From: Sphingomonas sp. HMP6
GTDB taxonomy: Bacteria; Pseudomonadota; Alphaproteobacteria; Sphingomonadales; Sphingomonadaceae
Direction of reading: 5' to 3'
DNA length: 64,000 nt
Assembly (NCBI RefSeq): GCF_013374095.1
Contig: NZ_AP022672.1
Coordinates: forward strand, 1,425,501-1,489,500
Position 1 is the first letter of the stretch, and every line of letters starts with the position of its first letter. The notes under the pieces are model-generated. The model was not told the origin of the DNA. It saw nothing but the letters and a program-made list of their open reading frames with translations, and made no database searches. The position numbers and the translations under genes were made by a program. This document shows, piece by piece, positions 53,315-62,135 of the stretch.

Positions 53315-53992
53315 CTAGCGCTTGGGGCCGTCCTTTAGCGCGACGGTACGGATATGCCACGTCCGTTGTTCCGCGCTCGCGCCATCGACGTCGGTACGGT
53401 GCAGGGTGACGGCGCCGATCTGATAAACCGGCGCCTTGCCGTGCTTCAAGCGCGCATAGACCTGCACCGGCACGGTGACATTGCGCTGACCCGCGCCGGC
53501 ATCGATCGCGCTGGGTCCACCGACATTGGCGTGATACTCGCTGTAGCGCGCAAAGTCGGCGGCGAAAGCTTCGGCAGTCTTTGGCCCGGCCGCACTGCCG
53601 TCGCGCAACGCGAAGGCTTCCCGATATTTGCCCTCGCCGATCAGCGCGTAATAGGATTGCACGACATTGGCGGCACCCTGCGCACTGTCGGGTGTGAAGG
53701 CCGCTTCGGACAGAGGCGTCCGGTCGTCGGGCAAACCGCCGGGCGTGCCGGGTGCCGGCGGATCAAGCGGTGCGAGCGCATTGCCCGCTGCATTTTCATC
53801 GTCTCGCGGCGCGTCGGGCTCGGCAATTTCGACGGGCGCAGCGTCCGCGTTATTGGCCCCATAGGCATCGACCGCATCCTGCGCCTGCACCGCAGCCATG
53901 TTGATATCGACCGCGCTGTTAGGAGTCGCAACCTCGGGTGAGCATGCCGCGACGAACAGCAGGGGAACGAACAGGAACGGGATACGCGGCAT
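53315..53992 (-). CDS. putative lipoprotein, NTF2-like C-terminus
   Basis: 225 residues. A lipoprotein signal (lipobox FVAACSP), an acidic, Pro-rich linker (residues about 20-100), then a globular domain starting AANVVQSYYALIGEGKYREA, which has the appearance of an NTF2/SnoaL-like fold. A periplasmic anchored function is likely but unknown. It is followed by a clean intergenic gap. Confidence 0.7.
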   Translation of the reverse strand: MPRIPFLFVPLLFVAACSPEVATPNSAVDINMAAVQAQDAVDAYGANNADAAPVEIAEPDAPRDDENAAGNALAPLDPPAPGTPGGLPDDRTPLSEAAFTPDSAQGAANVVQSYYALIGEGKYREAFALRDGSAAGPKTAEAFAADFARYSEYHANVGGPSAIDAGAGQRNVTVPVQVYARLKHGKAPVYQIGAVTLHRTDVDGASAEQRTWHIRTVALKDGPKR

Positions 53993-54084
53993 GATATGCT
54001 ACTCGCCGGAAATGGAACGTGGTACGGATCGAAATGCCTCAACGATGCGCTCTGCGGCCCGTTCCCTGCAATCTGCAGTGCGGG

Positions 54085-54519
54085 TCAGCGCGCGTCGAAG
54101 CGCGCGAAGCGCTCGTTGCCGACAAAGCCGAGCCGCGTGATGCCCGCCAGCTTGATCGTCGCAAGCGTCTGATCGAAGCGCTCATAACGCGCGTCGGCAT
54201 TGGCGGCGATGTGCAAGTCGGCGTCCACTTCGTTCTTCAGCGCCGCGAGCCGGGCGGGAAGCGCCCCGTCGGCAATCGCCACGCCATCCCACGCCAGCCG
54301 CCCGTCCGCCGCGAGGTCGAGCCGGTGGACGGTGTGCGGGCCGGGATTGGTCGGTCCGGCCTGCGGCAGGTCGATCGGCACCTTATGCGTCATGATCGGG
54401 ACGGTCAGGATCATCATCACGATCAAGACGAGCAGCACGTCGATCAACGGCGTCATATTCAACGACATCATCGGTTCAGGCTGACGAACATAAGTGGGGG
54501 CGAAGGACCGAGCACGCAT
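54085..54519 (-). CDS. orphan ExbD/TolR-family protein
   Basis: 144 residues. One N-terminal membrane helix with the ExbD/TolR Asp in NMTPLIDVLLVLIVM and a periplasmic domain ending KLAGITRLGFVG. ExbD works with ExbB to energise TonB receptors, but no exbB or tonB gene is next to it here. Confidence 0.85.
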   Translation of the reverse strand: MRARSFAPTYVRQPEPMMSLNMTPLIDVLLVLIVMMILTVPIMTHKVPIDLPQAGPTNPGPHTVHRLDLAADGRLAWDGVAIADGALPARLAALKNEVDADLHIAANADARYERFDQTLATIKLAGITRLGFVGNERFARFDAR

Positions 54520-54779
54520 TGGCTATCTCCCGTCAGGTGATGATACAGCGTATCATACTCTCTCGGTTGAGCAAGGGTCGTATTTCCAGGTCCGTTTCTC
54601 CCCCTCGCGCAGCACCGCGATTGCGTTGGAGGAGCGCTCGGCGCGGCTATAGCGCGCAGAGTAAGCAGGGGTGTCGATAGAGCATTAGAAACGCGGATCG
54701 AGCGCGGTATGGCGCACTTCCCCGGCGTGGGGAGCCTGCCCAGTGCGTGGCGGCCGGGGCAACCCGGCCGCCGCGCCGA

Positions 54780-55139
54780 CTAGGGACGGAGTGCAGCGTC
54801 GTCGCGGTCGTTCAATTCGTCATCCTCGACACTGTCGTCGTCGAGCTCGTCCTGAACATCGTCTTCGTCCTGGTCATCCTCGTCGGTGTCCTTCTCGCTG
54901 TCGAGGTCATCATCCTCCTCGCCGAGATCGTCGTCTTCCATGTCGAGTTCATCATCATCATCGTCGTCGTCATTCTCGGATGCGATGTCGGGCGCGAGAT
55001 CGGTCAGCAGCGTGCCGTCGCTCGGCCCGTCGCGCGTAACCTCGAGGATTTCAGCGCGCTGGCTCTCGTCATAGCCTTCCTCGTCAAAGCCGTCATCGCC
55101 GGTGCCGACGCCCGGAATCTGATGTCCACCGATGCTCAT
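54780..55139 (-). CDS. extremely acidic small protein, function unknown
   Basis: About 119 residues. The first about 50 residues are mixed (MSIGGHQIPGVGTGDDGFDE), after which Asp and Glu dominate in long runs. The start at 55139 is chosen because GGGAG lies seven bases upstream; the adjacent ATG at 55142 is the alternative. The composition is that of a disordered, highly charged protein, perhaps binding cations or basic proteins. Family unknown. Confidence 0.65.
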   Translation of the reverse strand: MSIGGHQIPGVGTGDDGFDEEGYDESQRAEILEVTRDGPSDGTLLTDLAPDIASENDDDDDDDELDMEDDDLGEEDDDLDSEKDTDEDDQDEDDVQDELDDDSVEDDELNDRDDAALRP

Positions 55140-55236
55140 CATCTGTCTCCCGGCCGCCGGGTTTCTTGCACTGGGCGGCATGACGATCGAACCGCGATCG
55201 ACCCCTTCGGTTCCCGACCGCCCTCAAGAATTGCGC

Positions 55237-56466
55237 TCAGCTTGGACGAAACAGCCGTCCGCGTTCGACGATTGCCGCAATCAAAAGACCGAACAGGCCG
55301 GCGATGAGGAAACCGGCGTGCATCGGGCCGGTGGTCCCATCGAAACTGCGCCCGATCGCCCAGCCGATCACCGCGCCGAAGGTGATGCCGACAAAGCCCT
55401 GCACGCTCGACGCGGTCCCGGCGATCCCGCCCATATTCTCCATCGCCATCGCTGACATGTTGGAGGTGGCGAGGCCGAAACACGCCATGGTGATCGCTTG
55501 GACGACCACGAACACGATCAGCGGTTCAGCGCCTAGCCGCCCGACGATCAGCCCGGTCGACGACGACACGATCATCACCACCAGCGCGATCTGCGAAATG
55601 CGCCGCATCCCGACGCGCATCACGATCCGCGAATTGAGCAAATTCGCCGCCGCCATCGTGCCCGCCGACGCCGCGAACACCCCGCCAAGCCAGGCCGGCT
55701 GGCGGAACACTTGCGCCATGATCGGCTGGATCGAGGAGAGATAGCCGAAGATCGCACCCTGGCACACCATTGCGGCGAGGGTGTAGCCGAGCGAATAGCG
55801 ATCCGCCGCCGTCTCGCGCCAGCCTGCCCACGTCGCGCGGATCGACAGCGGCAAGCGATTTTCGGGTTTCAGCGTTTCGGGCATGCGCGCCGCGAACCAG
55901 ATCAGGCACAAAACCCCGCCGCCCGCGATCACTTCGAAGATCAGCCGCCATGATCCGACCAACAGGATGCCCTGCCCAATGCTCGGCGCGACGATCGGCA
56001 CCGCCATGAACACCATGAAAGCAAGGCTGGTGACTTGCGCCATCGCGCGGCCCGAAAAACAATCGCGGATCAGCGCGATCGTCACGACGCGGCTCGCCGC
56101 AATCGCAAGACCACTCGCGAAGCGGGCGATCAGCAACAGCGTGAAGCTCCCCGCCAGTCCGGCCAGCAGATTGCCGACAATGTAGCCGATCAACCCGCAG
56201 ATCAGGACCGGACGCCGCCCGAAACGATCGGTCAGCGGGCCGTGGATCAACTGCCCGATGCCAAGCCCGACAACAAATACCGTCAGAATCAATGGACCCT
56301 GGCGAATCGCATCAACGCCCAGCCGCCGCGCGATGTCGGGCAAGGCCGGCAGCATCGTATCGATGCCGAGCGCGCCGAGCGACATTAACGCGGCGATCAG
56401 CGGCACGAATTCGACCAACCGGATCGGCGGCGAATCCTGCATGGGGGGATGATCGGAGGCAGACAT
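55237..56466 (-). CDS. Bcr/CflA-family drug-resistance MFS exporter
   Basis: About 409 residues from ATG 56466, 12 membrane helices. MFS motif A is GPLTDRFGRRPVLICGL, and the Bcr/CflA landmark GIDTMLPALPDI lies in helix I. This group exports bicyclomycin, chloramphenicol or other small compounds. The substrate here is unknown. The start MSASDHPP is preferred to 56517. Confidence 0.9.
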   Translation of the reverse strand: MSASDHPPMQDSPPIRLVEFVPLIAALMSLGALGIDTMLPALPDIARRLGVDAIRQGPLILTVFVVGLGIGQLIHGPLTDRFGRRPVLICGLIGYIVGNLLAGLAGSFTLLLIARFASGLAIAASRVVTIALIRDCFSGRAMAQVTSLAFMVFMAVPIVAPSIGQGILLVGSWRLIFEVIAGGGVLCLIWFAARMPETLKPENRLPLSIRATWAGWRETAADRYSLGYTLAAMVCQGAIFGYLSSIQPIMAQVFRQPAWLGGVFAASAGTMAAANLLNSRIVMRVGMRRISQIALVVMIVSSSTGLIVGRLGAEPLIVFVVVQAITMACFGLATSNMSAMAMENMGGIAGTASSVQGFVGITFGAVIGWAIGRSFDGTTGPMHAGFLIAGLFGLLIAAIVERGRLFRPS

Positions 56467-56600
56467 CGCGTGCCAATGCCCCACCCTGCCGCCGAGGTCA
56501 CCCCGCAAAACTTGCACCTCAATGGGCGCCTGTCACAACTGTCACGGAACGGTCTTGTTCGCGGACCATTCTGTGGTTTCCATCAGGAGAGGAATTTACG

Positions 56601-56969
56601 ATGAGCGTATTCGGCATGATCAAGGATGCGATCTGGGGTAAGCAACCCGCGGCCGCTGCCGCAGCACCGGCGCCCCAGGCAGCAGCGCCCGCAACTACAG
56701 CAGCCGCGGCCGCGCCTGTAGCCGCGCCGGTGGCGCCGAAAGCCCCGACCGACGTCACCGCGATCCTGACGCAAAAGGCCGCCGAAAAGGGCCAGCCGCT
56801 CAATTGGCAGACCTCGATCGTCGATCTGATGAAGGTGCTCGATCTCGACCCAAGCCGCGAGAACCGCACGTCGCTCGCCAAGGAACTCGGCTATGACGGC
56901 GATACCGACGACAGCGCGACGATGAACGTCTGGCTGCACAAGCACGTGATGGCGAACCTCGCCTCATAA
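56601..56969 (+). CDS. DUF3597 domain-containing protein
   Basis: 122 residues, ATG after AGGAGAGGAA. A short N-terminus (MSVFGMIKDAIWG), an Ala/Pro-rich linker, and a C-terminal DUF3597 domain with WQTSIVDLMKVLDLDPS and a KELGYDGD turn. These proteins are small, possibly membrane-perturbing or LysM-associated; the function is unknown. Confidence 0.88.
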   Translation: MSVFGMIKDAIWGKQPAAAAAAPAPQAAAPATTAAAAAPVAAPVAPKAPTDVTAILTQKAAEKGQPLNWQTSIVDLMKVLDLDPSRENRTSLAKELGYDGDTDDSATMNVWLHKHVMANLAS

Positions 56970-56987
56970 TGCCTTGACGAAAGCAGC

Positions 56988-57033
56988 GGCGAGCCTTTAG
57001 TGTATTATATTTATGCTACACGAAAGGCTCGCC
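56988..57033 (+). promoter_or_regulatory. long hairpin occluding the ribosome binding site of a lipoprotein gene
   Basis: GGCGAGCCTTT (56988-56998) pairs with AAAGGCTCGCC (57023-57033) over 11 bases. One A/G mismatch follows, then GTGTA with TACAC, closing a 12-base loop. The right arm contains the GAAAGG Shine-Dalgarno and ends directly at the ATG at 57034. In RNA this would hide the ribosome binding site; at DNA level it is a palindromic operator candidate. Confidence 0.7.
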
Positions 57034-57537
57034 ATGCTTCGCCCCACGCTTTGTGCTTTGGTCTTAGTCTCGCTCGCGGCGTGCGGCGATGGCAAGGAGG
57101 TTTCGTCTTTCTCGATCAACAGTTCGAGTTCGGACGGCAATGCCGCCGGTGCCAGCATCGACGGCAACGGCGAAGCGGTGATCGACACGCCCTTCTTCAA
57201 GGGCAAGGTGACGCTGCCAAAGCTCAAGCTCGACGCCGACAATTTCGAGATGAATGGCGTGCATCTCTATCCCGGCTCGACCATCAGCAGCATGAACGTC
57301 GATGTGCGCGACAAGGGCGGCGAGAAGGATGAGGGACGCGTTCGCGTCGCCTTCAGCAGCCCGGCCGCACCGGCGGCGGTGCGCGCATGGTTCAAGGGCA
57401 AATTGAGCGCTGCGGGCTTCACGCTGAGCGACAAGGGCAATGGGCTGACCGGCAAGACCGACGAGAGCAAGCCCTTCACGCTTGACCTTACGCCCGACGG
57501 GCCGGGGAACTCGAACGGCGTCATCACGGTCGAATGA
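57034..57537 (+). CDS. putative lipoprotein, function unknown
   Basis: 167 residues. A lipobox (LVSLAACGD), a Ser/Gly-rich stretch, then a domain of strands with DTPFFKGKVTLPKLKLD and HLYPGSTISSMNVDV. I do not recognise a family. Its translation start is buried in the long hairpin described separately. Confidence 0.75.
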   Translation: MLRPTLCALVLVSLAACGDGKEVSSFSINSSSSDGNAAGASIDGNGEAVIDTPFFKGKVTLPKLKLDADNFEMNGVHLYPGSTISSMNVDVRDKGGEKDEGRVRVAFSSPAAPAAVRAWFKGKLSAAGFTLSDKGNGLTGKTDESKPFTLDLTPDGPGNSNGVITVE

Positions 57538-57621
57538 TCAGGACAGACGTGCGGCCAGGGGTGGGCGTTGGTGACATTTGGCGGTATCACGGCGCTTTCC
57601 CAGCGTAACGGACGTACCATC

Positions 57622-58590
57622 ATGCTCGATATCGCCACCGCCCCTTCGCAGGCCGCGCAAGTGCCGCCGCTCTCGCTCAACGACGAAGCCGCCGATCCCG
57701 CCGCCTTTGCCGCCGCCCTCGGCGGATCGTTCGAACGCTTCGGTTTCGCGGTCATCTCGGATCATGGCGTCCCCGCCGATCTGATCGCGCGCGCCTGGGC
57801 GATGACCGAAGCTTTCTTCGCGCTGCCCGAGGACACCAAGCGCGCCTATTTCGCGCCCGGCGGTGGCGGCGCACGCGGTTACACCCCGTTCAAGACCGAA
57901 ATCGCCAAGGGCGCGACGCATGTCGATCTGAAGGAATTCTGGCACGTCGGGCGTGAGCTCGCCAAGGGCCACCGCTTCGAAGCGCAGATGTCGCCGAATG
58001 TCTGGCCCGATCAGCCCGAGGGTTTCCAGGAGACCTTCATCGAGCTGTTCGCCGCGTTGGACACCGCGGGCGACCGCTTGCTGTCGGCGATCGCGCGGCA
58101 CCTTGGGCTGGCACCCGACTGGTTCGATCATGCCGTGCGCGACGGCAATTCGGTGCTGCGGCTGCTGCATTACCCTCCGATTCCCGCCGATGCACCGGGC
58201 GTGCGCGCCGGGGCGCATGAGGACATCAACCTCATCACGCTGCTGCTCGGGGCCGAGGAAGCCGGGCTCGAACTGCTCGACAAGAATGGCGAATGGCTCG
58301 CGATCAAGCCGCCCGAGGGCGCGATGGTCGTCAATGTCGGCGACATGCTGCAGCGGCTGACCAACCACGTCCTGCCCTCGACCACGCACCGCGTCGTCAA
58401 CCCGCCGCCCGAGCGCCGTGGCCATTCGCGTTACTCGATGCCGTTCTTCCTCCACCCCGCGCCCGATTTCCTGATCGAGACGCTGCCCTCGACCATCACA
58501 GCGGAGCGGCCCAACCGCTATACGACGCCGATCACGGCGCATGATTATCTGCACGAGCGATTGGTCGAGATCGGGCTGGTAAAGGCGTAA
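57622..58590 (+). CDS. isopenicillin-N-synthase-like 2-oxoglutarate/Fe(II) oxygenase
   Basis: 322 residues. The DIOX N-domain is at residues about 15-130 (FGFAVISDHGVP). The 2OG-Fe core holds the HxD motif AHEDIN, a later His in THRVVNP and the Arg in RYSMPFF that binds 2-oxoglutarate. Substrates of this bacterial subgroup are mostly unknown. It is followed by a palindromic repeat and hom. Confidence 0.9.
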   Translation: MLDIATAPSQAAQVPPLSLNDEAADPAAFAAALGGSFERFGFAVISDHGVPADLIARAWAMTEAFFALPEDTKRAYFAPGGGGARGYTPFKTEIAKGATHVDLKEFWHVGRELAKGHRFEAQMSPNVWPDQPEGFQETFIELFAALDTAGDRLLSAIARHLGLAPDWFDHAVRDGNSVLRLLHYPPIPADAPGVRAGAHEDINLITLLLGAEEAGLELLDKNGEWLAIKPPEGAMVVNVGDMLQRLTNHVLPSTTHRVVNPPPERRGHSRYSMPFFLHPAPDFLIETLPSTITAERPNRYTTPITAHDYLHERLVEIGLVKA

Positions 58591-58595
58591 ATCAC

Positions 58596-58680
58596 GTCAC
58601 CCCGGCCTTGTGCCGGGGTCCAATCCTCCGCTAGCGAAGCGCTCGTTGATTGGTGGACCCCGGCACGAGGCCGGGGTGAC
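58596..58680. repeat. sphingomonad GTCACCCCGGCC-type palindrome
   Basis: Left arm 58596-58625 and right arm 58648-58680 are inverted copies with one mismatch and a three-base insertion. This hairpin-forming repeat is common in sphingomonad intergenic regions. It can act as a transcription terminator or mobile REP unit. Confidence 0.9.
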
Positions 58681-58692
58681 GGAAGGAAGCGA

Positions 58693-59979
58693 ATGACCAA
58701 ACCGCTACGCATCGCGCTCGCCGGGCTCGGCACCGTCGGCGGCGGCGTGATCCGCTTGCTCGACACCAATGGCGCATTGATCGCGCGGCGCGCGGGGCGG
58801 CCGATCGAGATCGTCGCGGTTTCGGCGCGCGACCGGTCGAAGGATCGCGGCGTCGATATGACGCGCTTCGCATGGATCGATGACACGACGGCGCTGGCCA
58901 ACGTCGATGCCGATGTGGTGGTTGAGTTGGTCGGCGGGTCCGACGGCCCTGCCCTCGCGCTAGCCCGCGCGACGCTGGCGGCGGGGAAGAGCTTCGTCAC
59001 CGCCAACAAGGCGATGCTGGCGCATCACGGGCTCGAGCTTGCGCGCGCCGCCGAAGCCGCGAGCGTCGCTCTGAAGTTCGAGGCGGCGGTCGCAGGCGGC
59101 GTGCCCGTCATCAAGGGCCTGCGCGAGGGGGCGGCGGCGAACGAGATCGAGCGCGTCTACGGCATCCTGAACGGGACGTGCAATTTCATCCTGTCGAAGA
59201 TGGAGGCGGAAGGCCGCGACTTTGCCGACGTGCTGGCCGAGGCGCAGGCGCTGGGCTTTGCCGAGGCCGACCCGACCTTCGACATCGACGGGATCGATGC
59301 CGCGCATAAATTGTCGCTGCTGGCGAGCCTCGCCTTCGGGACGCAGCCCGCCTTTGCCGATGTCGCGGCGAACGGCATCCGTCACGTGCTTGCCGCCGAC
59401 ATCGCCGAGGCGGCGTCGCTGGGCTACCGCGTGCGGCTGCTGGGGCTCGCAGAATCGGGCCCGGCCGGGCTGTTCCAGCGCGTCCATCCGCACCTCGTCC
59501 CGGTCGATCACCCGCTCGCGCACGTCACCGGCGCCACCAATGCGGTGGTCGCGGAAGGCAATTTCGTCGGGCGTCTGTTATTCCAGGGGCCGGGTGCCGG
59601 CGACGGGCCGACCGCCTCCGCTGTCGTCGCCGATCTGATCGACATCGCACGCGGCGAATTTGGCCCCGCCTTCGCGATGCCTGCCGATTCGCTGGTCGAG
59701 CAAGCCCCCGCCGATACCGGCGACCGGCGCGGGCGCGCTTATGTGCGCTTCACCGTCGCCGACCGCGTCGGGGTGCTCGCGGAAATCGCCGCAGCGATGC
59801 GCGATGCCGGGGTCTCGATCGAAAGCCTGATGCAGCGCGGCGCGCACGCGGACGGATCGGTGCTGGTCGCGATCGTCACGCACGAAGGGCCGGAGCGCAG
59901 CGTCGCGCAGGCGCTCGAACGACTGCGCGGATCGCAGAGCCTGATTGGGCAGCCGCTTTGGATGCATATTCTGGGATAG
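58693..59979 (+). CDS. hom: homoserine dehydrogenase
   Basis: 428 residues. NAD-binding GLGTVGGGV, the VTANKAML loop, the catalytic domain with GILNGTCNFILSKM and EADPTFDIDGIDAAHK, and a C-terminal ACT domain (residues about 350-425) for threonine feedback. It reduces aspartate semialdehyde to homoserine. The gene follows the palindromic repeat and precedes a REP unit, suggesting monocistronic expression. Confidence 0.96.
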   Translation: MTKPLRIALAGLGTVGGGVIRLLDTNGALIARRAGRPIEIVAVSARDRSKDRGVDMTRFAWIDDTTALANVDADVVVELVGGSDGPALALARATLAAGKSFVTANKAMLAHHGLELARAAEAASVALKFEAAVAGGVPVIKGLREGAAANEIERVYGILNGTCNFILSKMEAEGRDFADVLAEAQALGFAEADPTFDIDGIDAAHKLSLLASLAFGTQPAFADVAANGIRHVLAADIAEAASLGYRVRLLGLAESGPAGLFQRVHPHLVPVDHPLAHVTGATNAVVAEGNFVGRLLFQGPGAGDGPTASAVVADLIDIARGEFGPAFAMPADSLVEQAPADTGDRRGRAYVRFTVADRVGVLAEIAAAMRDAGVSIESLMQRGAHADGSVLVAIVTHEGPERSVAQALERLRGSQSLIGQPLWMHILG

Positions 59980-59993
59980 CATCTTACCCCAAC

Positions 59994-60083
59994 CCGTTCG
60001 CCCTGAGCTTGTCGAAGCGCTGCGCGCCAAACGTCCGACGTTGTCTGCTGCGCGCTGGGCTTCGACAGGCTCAGCCCGAGCGG
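59994..60083. repeat. REP-like inverted repeat, second copy
   Basis: CCGTTCGCCCTGAGCTTGTC (from 59994) and an inverted GACAGGCTCAGCCCGAGCGG end (to 60083) repeat the unit of 48321-48410, with small differences between arms. It separates hom from a convergent gene. Confidence 0.9.
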
Positions 60084-60102
60084 ATTTTTGGGAACCCTTG
60101 AT

Positions 60103-60642
60103 TCAGGGCAGGATCGTCCCCGTCGGCGGCGGCGCGTCGAGCGCGATTGCGACGCGCTTGGATTTGTCGGGCTTCTTGCGGAACGCCTTGCCGACGCCCT
60201 TCGCGGCATCGGTGATCAACATGCCGAGGTCGCTCGCCTCGCCCGGCCGCTCGCAACACGAATCGGGCGCGACCACTTTCTGGATCAGCCGCACAACTTG
60301 TGTGCCGCCGCCGAAGAAATCGATTCCGGTCTGGCATCCGCCACTCATGCCGGCGCAGGGCGTCGCCTCCGCCGCGAGCGCTCCCGTCCCGGTCATGTAC
60401 GGGTTCGACGGCACCGGCCCCTTGGGCACGGCTTCGTTGGGATAGGGCAGCGCCTGCGAGGGCAGCGGCTTTCCGCACACGACGATATCGTCCGGGCCGT
60501 TCAGCGCCTTGCCGTCCTTGCCGCGCTTCACGCACGGTTCGGTGCCGACCGGTTCGAGAATCGAGAAACGCGTCGGGGCAGGCTCGACGGCCGGAGCCGA
60601 CTGGGCAGAAGCGGCTTGCGCGGCGAGGAACAGCAGGATCAT
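60103..60642 (-). CDS. small exported protein, function unknown
   Basis: About 179 residues from ATG 60642, GGAGG eight bases upstream. A signal peptide (MILLFLAAQAASAQ) and a mature part with paired Cys (GTEPCVKRG; DDIVVCGKP; PCAGMSGGCQ), typical of small sphingomonad secreted proteins. Family unknown. Convergent with hom. Confidence 0.75.
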   Translation of the reverse strand: MILLFLAAQAASAQSAPAVEPAPTRFSILEPVGTEPCVKRGKDGKALNGPDDIVVCGKPLPSQALPYPNEAVPKGPVPSNPYMTGTGALAAEATPCAGMSGGCQTGIDFFGGGTQVVRLIQKVVAPDSCCERPGEASDLGMLITDAAKGVGKAFRKKPDKSKRVAIALDAPPPTGTILP

Positions 60643-60674
60643 GGGGCTAACCTCCGCTGTCATCATGGCCGATT

Positions 60675-61103
60675 TCAGGCGATCGGCGCAACACCCAGCC
60701 GGGGAATTTCGATCGCCGGGCAGCGGTCCATCACAACCTTCAAACCCGCCGCCTCGGCGCGCGCGGCGGCGGCTTCGTTGACGACGCCGAGCTGCAGCCA
60801 CACTGCCTTCGCGCCCGCCGCAATCGCCTCATCGACCGCATCGCCAGCGGCAGCGGAATTGCGAAAAATGTCGACCAGATCGATCGGACCACCGATCTGG
60901 CTGAGGTCGCGAAAGACGAATTCGCCGTGGAGATGCTCACCGGTGATTTGCGGGTTGATCGGGATCACGCGGTAGCCATGCTCCTGCAGACTGCGCATCA
61001 CGCGGTTCGAAGGCCGGTCGGGCCGATCCGACGCGCCGATGAGCGCGATCGTGCGCACTTCCTCAAGCAGCGTCTTGATCTCTGCATCGCTGGCGAGCGG
61101 CAT
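60675..61103 (-). CDS. CoA-binding domain protein
   Basis: 142 residues starting MPLASDAEIKTLLE. A Rossmann CoA-binding fold with IALIGASDRPDRPSNRVMR, RVIPINP and KAVWLQLGVVNEAA. Its ATG overlaps the Mrp stop (TGATG), so the genes are coupled. Family proteins bind CoA or persulfide-like groups; the role is unclear. Confidence 0.88.
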   Translation of the reverse strand: MPLASDAEIKTLLEEVRTIALIGASDRPDRPSNRVMRSLQEHGYRVIPINPQITGEHLHGEFVFRDLSQIGGPIDLVDIFRNSAAAGDAVDEAIAAGAKAVWLQLGVVNEAAAARAEAAGLKVVMDRCPAIEIPRLGVAPIA

Positions 61104-62065
61104 CAGGCGTTTCCTTTGATCCACGCGGCAACCTTGTCCGCCACGCCCTGAAACGCCGCGCCCTCCGGCCCGTTCCCGGCGGCGGGCGGCGTGCCCGCGT
61201 CCGAGGCAATGCGCACGCGGATATCGAGCGGGATCCGCCCGAGAAACGGCAGGCCAAGTTCCGCCGCCGCCGCCTCGGCCCCACCGGTGCCGAACGGATC
61301 GGAAATCTCGCCGCACGACGGACAGGCATAGCCCGCCATATTCTCGATCAGGCCGATGATCGGGATGCCGGCCTTGACGAACAGATCGATCGCGCGGCGT
61401 GCATCGATCAGCGCGAGATCCTGCGGGGTGGACACGATCACCGCGCCGGTCGGGCGGTATTTCTGCACCATCGTGAGTTGCACGTCGCCGGTCCCCGGCG
61501 GCAAATCGAGCACCAGCGTATCGGCCGCGCCCCAATTCGCATCCATCATTTGCGTCAGCGCGCCCGCCGCCATTGGTCCGCGCCAGGCGATCGCCTGATC
61601 GGCGGCGACGAGCATTCCCATCGACAGAAGCGGCACGCCGTACGGGGTCGGTACGGGGTTGAGCACCTTGTTATGCGCAGTCGGCTTGGCGTCGCTCACG
61701 CCCATCAGGCGCGGCTGCGACGGGCCATAGATATCGGCGTCGACCAGCCCGACGCGCCGCCCGCCGCGCGCCAGCGCGATCGCAAGATTGGCGGACACCG
61801 TGGATTTCCCGACCCCGCCCTTCCCGCTCGCCACCGCCAGCACGACGCGGGCAGTGCGCTGGCTGGTCAGCGCGATGCGCACCGTAGCGACGTCTGGCAG
61901 CGCGCTCACCGCCGCGTGGACCGCAGCCTCCAGCGTATCACGCGCGGTCTCGTCCAGGCCACTGACGTCCACGACGATACTCGCGCGTCCCGCCTCGATT
62001 CGGCCGGTCGCGCGGGTCCCGGCGACGCCAGCGAGGGTGGATTCGAGTGAAATCGGCATATTCAT
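61103..62065 (-). CDS. Mrp/NBP35-family Fe-S cluster carrier ATPase
   Basis: 320 residues. An N-terminal MIP18-like DUF59 remnant, Walker A deviant GKGGVGKST, DADIYGPSQP and, near the C-terminus, the Cys pair in CPSCGE that binds an Fe-S cluster. It transfers clusters to apoproteins. It is divergent from hflK with about 70 bases between the starts. Confidence 0.95.
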   Translation of the reverse strand: MNMPISLESTLAGVAGTRATGRIEAGRASIVVDVSGLDETARDTLEAAVHAAVSALPDVATVRIALTSQRTARVVLAVASGKGGVGKSTVSANLAIALARGGRRVGLVDADIYGPSQPRLMGVSDAKPTAHNKVLNPVPTPYGVPLLSMGMLVAADQAIAWRGPMAAGALTQMMDANWGAADTLVLDLPPGTGDVQLTMVQKYRPTGAVIVSTPQDLALIDARRAIDLFVKAGIPIIGLIENMAGYACPSCGEISDPFGTGGAEAAAAELGLPFLGRIPLDIRVRIASDAGTPPAAGNGPEGAAFQGVADKVAAWIKGNA

Positions 62066-62135
62066 CGTGCGCAGATAGGCGCAGCGGACACGCTTGCCAC
62101 TGTTTTTCGCGCATCGGCTTCCCTATAGTGGGTCT

